Assembly (NCBI GenBank): GCA_021156365.1 | Contig: JAJNDK010000002.1 | Location: 613,182-677,181, forward strand | Direction of reading: 5' to 3' | DNA length: 64,000 nt | Source: Bacteroidota bacterium | GTDB taxonomy: Bacteria > Bacteroidota > Bacteroidia > B-17B0 > Aurantibacillaceae | Part shown: piece by piece, positions 55,097-61,912 of the stretch | How the letters are laid out: every line of letters begins with the position of its first letter | Position numbering within the stretch: position 1 is the stretch's first letter | Program-made: the position numbers and the translations under genes | The notes under the pieces: model-generated | The model's input: only the letters and a program-made list of their open reading frames with translations | The model's database searches: none | What the model was told of the DNA's origin: nothing

Positions 55097-56518
55097 TTAA
55101 TTATCGTTAAAGATAAAATTTAATTGGGTTCCTTTATATGCCCAGTTCCAATAAAAATCATTAGCTGATCTGTTAATTGTGGGCATAACATTATTGGGAT
55201 CAATAAGCCGCATGTTACCTCCTCCGATTTTTATAAGAGGTAATGTTACTCCGAAACCACCACCGAATGCAGCACCACCGGAATACCCTACCCAGTATGA
55301 TTTTGGATTACTCAAAAAAGGTTTGGTACTGATAGCTCCGCCTGCACTCAGTCCTGCTACTGCTCTTACACTTGCAGAAATACCATAGGAGCTAAATTGA
55401 CCGGCAAAGCCTTCAGGTGTATAATCAGGTTTCGTGCCCTTCAAAATACAAATAGAAAAATTCAAGCCCGCGCTATATCCTACCATCAACCCTGGGCCGA
55501 CATTAAATGAACCTACCAGCTTCTGGTTCTGATACGTATACCAATACCCTCCATAATCTCCACCCATTTGCATAAAATTGGTATATACCCCTCCCAATGA
55601 TCCTCCTACAAATAAAGTATGTTCATCTGCCGAAACAGTAACGTCATAAGAAATACCATATCCAGCTCCCATAGCTTTTAAAGCATCCCATAAATTTGAT
55701 GCTTTTAGTGGTGGTTTGTAACTATTGTTTGCATCTGCCACAACATCGCTTGGAGATGGATTTGGATCTATATAGGTAACAGCTACATCTTTTACTGCTT
55801 TTTCAAAGTTAACCTGAGTTTGTGCCATAGCCTCACCAAAGGTATTATGCCAGGAAGTCCGAAATCCATTTTGTGTTACATAATATCTATCCCATACACC
55901 TATGCCGGTAGCTACAGCCCAATCATGCCTTTCTGCAGCGCCCATACGTATATATTGGTCCAACCATCTGTCATCTATCCCCGAACCAGTGCGGGACATA
56001 ACTTCCTTATGAGTCATTTTTGCGTTAACATAATCATCCTGCGTGGATATATTATGTCTCATATAGTATCCTGTCAGGTTATATGATGCCTGATTAAATA
56101 ATATTATATCATATGGTGTGGCCATATGTGCTATAATTTTTGCTCTCACGCCGCTCATAACAGTTTTATACGAATTCATCTCTGCAAGATCCCTTGCCGC
56201 GGCAGCCATCTTTGCTTCTGCTGCCAGTCCTTCGTGGAAGGCGTTCCAACCTGCCGATGCTCCCTGGGCCTGCAAACCATAGGAACGCATGTACTTGATC
56301 TGCCCTCCGTTCGGATCCGTGGCATTCACCGGGTTGTCGGCCATGCCTATATAAGCAGAGCTGAATTCACGATAAGGATCGGGTGCAAACCAGCGGCCTA
56401 AGTCATGGTTAAAAAGGCGCAGCTCGAACTGGTCCCAGCGGCTGGCATCCTTCGCTTTTTCCTTGCCCTGGTAGGCAAAGCTGAAATCGGTCGGGTTCAG
56501 GCTGCGCCCCGGCATCAC
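55097..56518 (-). CDS. Rhs repeat-associated core end with C-terminal toxin tip
   Basis: A 473-residue reading frame whose first 70 residues are the end of an Rhs core: FSFAYQGKEKAKDASRWDQ, FELRLFNHDLGRWFAPDPYR, and the junction AYIGMADNPVNATDPNGGQI. The tip (about 72-473) is long: a helical part to about 230, then a Gly-rich hydrophobic part (VGGSLGGVYTNFMQMGG, LSAGGAIS, YSGGAAFGGGFGVTLPL) that might insert into membranes. No toxin family recognised. The frame is open for about 45 bp upstream of this ATG (VSRNDYYVYGG) and is separated from the preceding core fragment (56560-56733) by a -1 frameshift at an A5 run, so the ATG used here is nominal and the gene is probably broken. Confidence 0.75.
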   Translation of the reverse strand: MMPGRSLNPTDFSFAYQGKEKAKDASRWDQFELRLFNHDLGRWFAPDPYREFSSAYIGMADNPVNATDPNGGQIKYMRSYGLQAQGASAGWNAFHEGLAAEAKMAAAARDLAEMNSYKTVMSGVRAKIIAHMATPYDIILFNQASYNLTGYYMRHNISTQDDYVNAKMTHKEVMSRTGSGIDDRWLDQYIRMGAAERHDWAVATGIGVWDRYYVTQNGFRTSWHNTFGEAMAQTQVNFEKAVKDVAVTYIDPNPSPSDVVADANNSYKPPLKASNLWDALKAMGAGYGISYDVTVSADEHTLFVGGSLGGVYTNFMQMGGDYGGYWYTYQNQKLVGSFNVGPGLMVGYSAGLNFSICILKGTKPDYTPEGFAGQFSSYGISASVRAVAGLSAGGAISTKPFLSNPKSYWVGYSGGAAFGGGFGVTLPLIKIGGGNMRLIDPNNVMPTINRSANDFYWNWAYKGTQLNFIFNDN

Positions 56519-56559
56519 ACCGCCGTATACATAATAATCGTTGCGGCTTACCAGCTGGG

Positions 56560-56733
56560 CTATGCCACTGGAGGCTTTTTAAAGCTCACCCGCACATTGC
56601 CTAAGTGATCGGTAAGGGCAAAATGCAGCTCACCCGTCTCCAGGTTGCTGCCGGTGTTTTTCAGCACGGCTCCTGCTAAGGTAGCTTCCGTAAGTACTAA
56701 TGCAGAGCTTTGTTTCTCATAGATACACGGGCG
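56560..56733 (-). pseudogene. Rhs core fragment upstream of a frameshift
   Basis: The minus-strand frame reads IYEKQSSALVLTEATLAGAV and ELHFALTDHLGNVRVSFKK, the last being the Rhs core motif that should continue as VYGG...YQGKE. A missing base in the A-run complementary to 56576-56580 (five A where six would restore KKASSGIAQLV) puts the continuation in another frame. The fragment begins exactly at the end of spacer S1; nothing of the thousand or more upstream Rhs residues remains. Confidence 0.75.
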
Positions 56734-57001
56734 GTTGTGAACGTTCCGCTGTTTCGTGAACAACGATCGCTGTAGTGTTGTATACTACAGCAAAAATCAA
56801 AGAGCGTTTATAATCTGTTTGTAAGAAATCGTAATGACAATTCTGAATTAACAATAACTACATATTGTCTTCGTACCTTCCTCGCGAGGCTTCGCGACAT
56901 TTACGCCGAGTTAATCACTCGGCGCTATTAACATGTCGCTCCTCCGGAGCAGATGGAAATAATTTTTTCATCCCTAAGCAATTTTCTCACCATTAAGCAC
57001 C
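56734..57001 (-). repeat. Array spacer S1 (268 bp)
   Basis: Hairpin A, GTTGTGAACG-11 nt-CGTGAACAAC (56734-56764), then GATC, hairpin B GCTGTAGT-gttgtat-ACTACAGC (56769-56791), an AT-rich middle, TTCGTACCTTCC, a CTCGCGAGGCTTCGCG palindrome, hairpin C CGCCGAGT-taatc-ACTCGGCG (56904-56924), hairpin D GCTCC-tcc-GGAGC (56938-56950) and a right end of TAAGCACC touching the stop codon of the next gene. On the minus strand it separates the immunity gene 57002-57550 from the Rhs fragment. Confidence 0.9.
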
Positions 57002-57550
57002 CTATTTAGTATCAGGATTTTTGAAGCGTCCCATTTCTTTGGGCACCTTAAATGGTTCACTTTTAAAGTGCGTGTGTTTTATAGTATCGAAAACAAAATA
57101 CTCACTTTTTGTATAAGGAATATAAGCATTCGAAACAGTTTTTCTGAAATAAAGATAGCTTACTTTAATGCTATCAAATGCCCAGGCATAAAAGCCAGAG
57201 GCAAAAGGGAAATTTTGTTGCGGAGGAAGAATCACAGTATCAAATTCTACAGAGCTACTCCATCCTTGATCTGTCCATCCTTTATTTTTAACGGACCGTA
57301 GTGTATCCATATGTTCTAATCTATAGTTTGCATGAGTATTTTCATTAAAAAGAGTAGGCTTACAAATAAAATAAAGAGTATCATCTATAAGATTTTGAGC
57401 GATGAATGTAGTAGGTTTACCCGAGCGAAAATACCTACTATCAAAATCTATAGACACAATGGAATCAGTATTTTCCTTGTTTTCTACTATTTCCGATGAA
57501 CAGGAAGAAAGTAGAACAAAACTAATATACAGAATAAATGCTTTTTTCAT
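57002..57550 (-). CDS. Lipoprotein, probable immunity protein
   Basis: A 182-residue lipoprotein (signal peptide, lipobox LLSSC, Cys17) with an exported beta-rich domain: SIDFDSRYFRSGKPTTFIAQ, DTLYFICKPTLF, YAWAFDSIKVSYLYFRKT. It starts 2 bp after the stop of the toxin remnant at 57553-57830. Genes in this position of polymorphic-toxin loci are usually cognate immunity proteins, and a lipoprotein would protect in the periplasm. Family not recognised. Confidence 0.65.
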   Translation of the reverse strand: MKKAFILYISFVLLSSCSSEIVENKENTDSIVSIDFDSRYFRSGKPTTFIAQNLIDDTLYFICKPTLFNENTHANYRLEHMDTLRSVKNKGWTDQGWSSSVEFDTVILPPQQNFPFASGFYAWAFDSIKVSYLYFRKTVSNAYIPYTKSEYFVFDTIKHTHFKSEPFKVPKEMGRFKNPDTK

Positions 57551-57552
57551 TT

Positions 57553-57830
57553 CTAATAATTACTAAAGTACCACATAAAAATTCTCATTCGCTGTTGAAT
57601 CAAAATAAATTCTGAATCATTTTGTAAACCTGGAGTTGTATGAGAATTAAACCCTGAGACAGCCTGCGAGCCATTCATGTTTAAATTATATTGAACTGGA
57701 GTCCCATATAACCCCCCATTCGTATGTCCATCTGCTCCAAAACCACCTCCAGGCCAATATGTATCTGGCAAATCATATTCACTTATTCCAGCATAATCCA
57801 AACCAAAATCGGCATATGTTAAAAACTGGG
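57553..57830 (-). pseudogene. Truncated toxin tip (about 92 codons) fused to spacer S2
   Basis: An open frame from the end of spacer S2 to a stop at 57553: YADFGLDYAGISEYDLPDTY, GGGFGADGHTNGGLYGTPV, SGFNSHTTPG, ending FMWYFSNY. It has no start of its own other than an internal ATG at 57801, and the spacer joins it at an arbitrary point, so it is the C-terminal remainder of a larger toxin. Gly-rich composition resembles other tips in the array. Family unknown. Confidence 0.6.
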
Positions 57831-58049
57831 GTTGTGAACGTCTCGCTCTCCGTGAACAACGATCGCTGTAGTGTTGTATACTACAGCATTAGCTTTCTCA
57901 AAGAACGTAAAGTAAATAAAACTGTGTACTTATGAACATTTAATGCTCACCTAACATTGCGTTCGTACCTTCATACCATTTATGCAGCAGTTGGAAATGC
58001 TGCATGTCGTTGCGTCGCTTTGCGATGAGAATACATCGCGCGAAGCAAC
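57831..58049 (-). repeat. Array spacer S2 (219 bp)
   Basis: Hairpin A GTTGTGAACG-10 nt-CGTGAACAAC (57831-57860), hairpin B GCTGTAGT/ACTACAGC (57865-57887), TTCGTACCTTC, then in the hairpin C position a completely different but perfect stem, ATGCAGCA-gttggaaa-TGCTGCAT (57982-58005), and a GCGATG/CATCGC stem near the right end. It ends GAAGCAAC directly against the stop codon of 58050-58877. Confidence 0.9.
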
Positions 58050-58877
58050 CTATTTCTTATAAATCTCATACTCCTGCTTAGGTGTAAAAATGGCCTCCTG
58101 CAAAAAATCTTCTGTTACAATTTCCTTTAAATAGGGATCATAAATTAGGTTTACTGGTAACACTGAATGAAGTTCTTCCCCACTCCAGGATTTTATATAA
58201 TTTCTTAAAGCTAATTCTGCAGTCTCTATTTCGCCATTACATGCAAGTAACCGGGCCACTGCCAAAGAACGATCCTGTATGTGGGGAATATGCATAGTTC
58301 TGCTAAAAACCTCCTTTACCAAATTAACATTCCACATTTCAATTGTTTGCTGCAAAATTTGGCTTGCAAATTGAAAATCGTCATAATTCAGTTTTAGTTT
58401 AGGATAATTGGTCGTGATTATTTTTTCAACATCAATAAGCGTCAGATTTGAGTTTTTAGAATTAATAGAATCTCGCTTTTCATAAACTCTATTAAATGAT
58501 TTATTTATTTCATACTCCTCTGCCATCTCCTTTGCCATATTGGCTCCTCTATAATGTGAGGATGGCTCCTTTATGGAAGCAATAAGATCATATCCTTCAT
58601 TTTGGTGATTTGTTCTAATAGAAGAATATATAAAGGAATGCAAGTGTTTCTCCTTAGTTTGAATTATTCTATAAGGAAATAGTTGAGGAATAATTTCTTT
58701 TAAAAGATAAAATACTGGTTCAAAATTGAAGTGGAAAAGCGCATATTGAAATCGGACTATATCCCCAAGTAATTTATTACTCTGTTCCAACGCAATAATA
58801 AGTTCGTCCAATTCCTTATGAGTCGTTAGATTTTTCAGTTTTATTATTATCCTTTTCTCTTTAGCTGTGATATTCAT
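58050..58877 (-). CDS. Cytoplasmic helical protein, probable immunity to the NucA/NucB-type DNase tip
   Basis: A 275-residue protein without signal peptide or membrane segment, mostly helical (KNLTTHKELDELIIALEQSN, VARLLACNGEIETAELALRNYI). It begins 17 bp after the stop of the NucA/NucB-type tip and is thus the expected immunity protein. Its cytoplasmic nature fits an effector that attacks DNA, in contrast to the exported partners of the other tips. Family not recognised; a HEAT/TPR-like helical repeat is possible. Confidence 0.7.
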   Translation of the reverse strand: MNITAKEKRIIIKLKNLTTHKELDELIIALEQSNKLLGDIVRFQYALFHFNFEPVFYLLKEIIPQLFPYRIIQTKEKHLHSFIYSSIRTNHQNEGYDLIASIKEPSSHYRGANMAKEMAEEYEINKSFNRVYEKRDSINSKNSNLTLIDVEKIITTNYPKLKLNYDDFQFASQILQQTIEMWNVNLVKEVFSRTMHIPHIQDRSLAVARLLACNGEIETAELALRNYIKSWSGEELHSVLPVNLIYDPYLKEIVTEDFLQEAIFTPKQEYEIYKK

Positions 58878-58894
58878 TGAACAAAGTTATAAAT

Positions 58895-59476
58895 TTATCG
58901 AAAAATCGGAACAGGGAAAGGACTTGGCCCAAATATTGGCACGGCTGGAAAAATGTGATCAGGAGAATTTTGATTGCTTGGTTCAAACTGAAAATTCGGT
59001 ATAGGTACGGGTGGCGTATCATTTATTAAGAAAATTGAAAATTTATCTCCCGATTTTAATCCAAAAACTCTGTAAAAAGCACCTAAATATCCTCCATGAG
59101 TTACATTATGCAGGTGATTAACAGACTTCATACTAACGTCTCGTAGTTTCGATGAATTTTCATATGTACTTGCAAATGGATATTCATCCCATGATTTTAA
59201 AGGCCATCCAGCGGGAGGCAATCCTTTTTTATTAAAATACCTTGCCATATCAGCGACTGCTCCTCCTCCATTATATGTCAATATATCTGATTTCCTTCCA
59301 TTTAAATAATAATCGACATGATCCCAAACATCCGCGTAAAGACTTCTAAACATCGGAAAAGTTGGCATGCTTCCTTGCGCCCAATAACTTGCACCGCCGA
59401 GTTGGATGTTGTGAACGCTCCGTGTTTCGTGAACAACGATCGCTGTAGTGTTGTATACTACAGCATCAGCTTGCAT
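58895..59476 (-). CDS. Toxin tip with NucA/NucB-type deoxyribonuclease domain, fused in frame to spacer S3
   Basis: A 193-residue frame. The first 22 residues (MQADAVVYNTTAIVVHET...) are translated spacer sequence; toxin sequence starts at about 59407. The nuclease core WPLKSWDEYPFASTYEN (about 93-109), then VSMKSVNHLHNVTHGGYLGAFYRVFGLKSGDKFSIFLIND, matches DNase NucA/NucB (DEYPFAS-type) with its conserved acidic and following HN/GG elements. The tail is Pro-rich (PVPIPNFQF). Normally this domain is delivered by a large Rhs or secreted carrier; here the carrier is missing. The ATG in the spacer may be fortuitous, so production of this protein is uncertain. Confidence 0.75.
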   Translation of the reverse strand: MQADAVVYNTTAIVVHETRSVHNIQLGGASYWAQGSMPTFPMFRSLYADVWDHVDYYLNGRKSDILTYNGGGAVADMARYFNKKGLPPAGWPLKSWDEYPFASTYENSSKLRDVSMKSVNHLHNVTHGGYLGAFYRVFGLKSGDKFSIFLINDTPPVPIPNFQFEPSNQNSPDHIFPAVPIFGPSPFPVPIFR

Positions 59477-59674
59477 TTAAAAGAACGTATTCAATCAACA
59501 AACTGTTTATAATCTCATCATAATCCTGAATTAACGGTAACTACATATTGCGTTCGTAGCGAAGCTTCGCTACTTCTCGCGAGGCTTCGCGACCATTTAC
59601 GGCAGTACAACTACCGAGCTTCCCGTTGGCTACGCTACTGCGCCGACGCTGACCACGCGGCGCGCTTCGCAACT
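59408..59674 (-). repeat. Array spacer S3 (267 bp)
   Basis: Hairpin A (59408-59437), GATC, hairpin B GCTGTAGT/ACTACAGC (59442-59464), AACTACATATTG, TTCGTAGCGAAGC and CTCGCGAGGCTTCGCGA palindromes, CCATTTACGGCA, and a right segment GACGCTGACCACGCGGC plus CTTCGCAAC shared with S0 and S5. The GCAAC end is 1 bp from the stop codon of 59675-60868. Confidence 0.9.
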
Positions 59675-60868
59675 CTATTTTTTTAGTATAAATTTTCGCA
59701 ACTCTCCTTTTGTTTTCCCATTCGTATGCAAAATATACAATACAATAATCTCTGTCTTTGTAAAGTAGCAGGTTAAAGTATAAGGTTTCTCCCAAAGCGA
59801 AAACTCTTTTTTCTTAGTCCATACGACTTGGTCGTTTTTAATATAAGTATAACTTTCTGCTCCGGGATTCTCTGTTATCAACGCCTCATTTTCGCCCGGA
59901 TGTATGTTGTAGACTCCTCTGGTTGCAGCAAGGTTAGCAGCCTTTATTTTAGACGTTTTTGGGTAGTAAAAATAAAGCTGCTTTCCAGCGGAGTCTTTTC
60001 CGGTTAATAATGATAGGTCTTGGTTAATTACTTTAAAGTCATCGTAATAACAGTTAGTACAAATGTTTTTCATTACCCTTTTTTTTGAATTCACATCAAT
60101 CGTAACGTAATCATATTTTATTACATGATCATTCATGTTAATACTTGTCTTCATTCCAACAGGATCGGTACCTGGCTTAGGTTCCATATCAAATTTTATG
60201 TACTCAATTTTTTTATTCTTTTCAAAATAGATGAAGGAGTTCGCGAGATTCGATCTGCCGCATAAAATATTATCGATAGGGGCCTTACCCATTACCTTTA
60301 CTAAACCATCTGATGTTTTTGACATTGATGATAAATAAATACGCGAATACTTAGTCTTGCAACCTTGCTCTTTATTGAGGACAAAAACAGTTGTATTGCC
60401 TTTTATTATTCCCACAGGTTTATCGTCAAAATAATACTCGCTTATTTTTTCTGTTTTCAAATCAAAATATTTAATAATGGATACTACATTGTTTTGCGCA
60501 TTCATGGTATAGGTTAACTTATTTATGCCTTGACTCAAAAAGATCAAATTCCCATTCTGTAGTTCCATTGATAGAATCCGTTCTTCCGGGGAAATTTTCA
60601 TTTTTTTTGTCCATAGCAACTCTCCTCTTTTGTTTAGGCAAACTATTCGTACTTGGTTCAAAACGTGTACCTGCCCCTGAACGTCTTCATCTTCCGTAAA
60701 AGCTATAATCAATGTACTATCCGAAGAATTGACTACCTTAAAGACATCATATCCGGTTTGTCCAACCCGTAAAAGTAAGGTATCTGAAAGTTCAGGCTGA
60801 GATTTGGCCTTTGCTATGTTTAGCAAAAAACATAGTAGATAAAGTATTCTTGTTGAATTATTTAGCAT
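59675..60868 (-). CDS. Exported beta-propeller-like immunity protein, paralog of 61913-63100
   Basis: A 397-residue exported protein from the ATG at 60866-60868 (MLNNSTRILYLLCFLLNIAK); upstream in-frame ATGs lie in toxin-remnant or spacer sequence. It is co-linear with 61913-63100 over its whole length: VRIVCLNKRGELLWTKK, GNLIFLSQGINKL, SIIKYFDLKT, YIKFDMEPKPGTDPVGM, NICTNCYYDDFKVI, ending ELRKFILKK. Repeated short beta motifs suggest a propeller. Its start overlaps the last codons of a toxin remnant by 11 bp. The homolog sits behind the matching toxin end, so both are probably immunity proteins to the same toxin type. Confidence 0.75.
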   Translation of the reverse strand: MLNNSTRILYLLCFLLNIAKAKSQPELSDTLLLRVGQTGYDVFKVVNSSDSTLIIAFTEDEDVQGQVHVLNQVRIVCLNKRGELLWTKKMKISPEERILSMELQNGNLIFLSQGINKLTYTMNAQNNVVSIIKYFDLKTEKISEYYFDDKPVGIIKGNTTVFVLNKEQGCKTKYSRIYLSSMSKTSDGLVKVMGKAPIDNILCGRSNLANSFIYFEKNKKIEYIKFDMEPKPGTDPVGMKTSINMNDHVIKYDYVTIDVNSKKRVMKNICTNCYYDDFKVINQDLSLLTGKDSAGKQLYFYYPKTSKIKAANLAATRGVYNIHPGENEALITENPGAESYTYIKNDQVVWTKKKEFSLWEKPYTLTCYFTKTEIIVLYILHTNGKTKGELRKFILKK

Positions 60869-60916
60869 TATATAAAAAATTTGCATATGGTTGTTGATTT
60901 CCCCAGGCAAGTTGGT
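60858..60916 (-). pseudogene. Remnant (about 19 codons) of a toxin C-terminus
   Basis: Between spacer S4 and the immunity start, the frame reads HQLAWGNQQPYANFLYNAK then stop. It aligns with the C-terminus of the long tip at 63112 onward, which ends KIAWGNNIPGLNFLYPF. Both are followed by paralogous immunity genes, so this is what is left of a homologous toxin after the spacer replaced everything upstream. Confidence 0.7.
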
Positions 60917-61173
60917 GTTGTGAATACTCTGCTTCTTCGTGAACAACGATCGCTTTGGTGTTGTATACTACAACAAAGAGCATTTTGTAAAAGTTGTTTA
61001 TAATCTGTAGATAAGAAATCACAATGATAAATCTTAATTGATGTTAACTTTATTTTGGCTTCGTATCTTCCTCGCGAGGCTTCGCGACATTTACGCCGAG
61101 TTATCACATCGGCGCTATTAACATATCGCTCCTCCGGAGCAGATGGAAAATGGTTCTTTCATCTTTAAGCAAC
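60917..61173 (-). repeat. Array spacer S4 (257 bp)
   Basis: Hairpin A GTTGTGAATA-11 nt-CGTGAACAAC (60917-60947), hairpin B position GCTTTGGT-gttgtat-ACTACAAC (60952-60974, only partly paired, the one copy that breaks the stem), an AT-rich middle, CTCGCGAGGCTTCGCGA, a CGCCGA/TCGGCG stem, GCTCC-tcc-GGAGC and a right end TTAAGCAAC directly against the stop codon of 61174-61569. It is most like S1. Confidence 0.88.
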
Positions 61174-61569
61174 CTAATCCCCATAAAATTCATAAAGAGT
61201 AATAAGATTGTTTTTCTTTTCAATCATAATAAGAATATAGCCATATGATGCTGTCTTCTCTATCGAATACAAATAGTCATTCTTTTCTGAATTTATAAAG
61301 GGACAAGGTACATAACCTTTATTATCAAAAGGGCCTTGAACAAATTTTTTTCTTTTCATCAATTCATCTATAGAATTTATTGATACTATTGCTCCATAAA
61401 AAGACTGATGATCGTCGTAATAACTAAAAGTTTCCACACATTCTTTTTTAATTCCAGTGTAAAGCTCAAAGTTTCTGGCAACGAATTTTGAATCTCTTAG
61501 GTAAACCCAGGTAAATACTGTTATTACAATTGTGATAGCAACTAATGTGATTTTTACTCCTTTTTTCAT
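61174..61569 (-). CDS. Membrane-anchored small protein, probable immunity
   Basis: A 131-residue protein taken from the ATG at 61567-61569 (MKKGVKITLVAITIVITVFT); longer frames upstream run through spacer sequence. One N-terminal anchor (about 5-25) and an exported domain (KKECVETFSYYDDHQSFYGA, YGYILIMIEKKNNLITLYEF). It follows the toxin remnant at 61581-61656 by 11 bp. Family not recognised. Confidence 0.65.
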   Translation of the reverse strand: MKKGVKITLVAITIVITVFTWVYLRDSKFVARNFELYTGIKKECVETFSYYDDHQSFYGAIVSINSIDELMKRKKFVQGPFDNKGYVPCPFINSEKNDYLYSIEKTASYGYILIMIEKKNNLITLYEFYGD

Positions 61570-61580
61570 ATATTGATTGT

Positions 61581-61656
61581 TTAATTCCCGATCATTGGTT
61601 TTGGAGGATGAACACCGTACAGAACATAAAACGAAACTCCTCCTGGTATTCCTGGT
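61581..61656 (-). pseudogene. Remnant (about 25 codons) of a toxin C-terminus
   Basis: Directly after spacer S5 the minus-strand frame reads TPGIPGGVSFYVLYGVHPPK then PMIGN and a stop at 61581. Gly/Pro/aromatic composition matches the ends of other tips in the array. Its position before a membrane-anchored immunity-like gene is the only other support. Confidence 0.5.
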
Positions 61657-61912
61657 GTTATGAACGTCCCGCTGTTTCGTGAACAACGATCGCTCTGGTG
61701 CTGTATACCAGAGCAAAGAATCTATTCAAAGAACGTTAATAAGCTCTTACTATAATTCCAAAGCAATAATCTATCTATAATGTTAACTACACATTGGCTT
61801 CGTACCTTCCTACCATTTACGGCACTTCATCCCGATAGCTATCGGGAACCAAGCTTACCGTTGCTACGCTGATTCGCCGACGCTGACCACGTGGCACACT
61901 TCGCAACCACAA
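61657..61912 (-). repeat. Array spacer S5 (256 bp)
   Basis: Hairpin A GTTATGAACG-11 nt-CGTGAACAAC (61657-61687), hairpin B GCTCTGGT-gctgtat-ACCAGAGC (61692-61714, two compensated base-pair changes versus S1-S3), AACTACACATTGGC, TTCGTACCTTCC, CCATTTACGGCA, then the dispersed 18-bp palindrome TCCCGATAGCTATCGGGA (61830-61847) in the hairpin C position, GACGCTGACCACGTGGC and CTTCGCAAC, 5 bp from the stop codon of 61913-63100. Confidence 0.9.

Noticed and set aside
60868..61107. A 79-codon minus-strand ORF within spacer S4
   Set aside because: It runs through the structured spacer in a frame other than that of the toxin remnant and shows no conservation with other spacers.
56734..61912. Integron cassette array with attC sites
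   Set aside because: The spacers are bounded GTT...AAC, the reverse of the AAC...GTT layout of attC, the RYYYAAC/GTTRRRY cores are absent, and no integrase gene is in the window.
50773..61912. CRISPR array
   Set aside because: Repeats are 84 bp head-to-tail or about 250 bp with genes between them; there are no short unique spacers and no cas genes.
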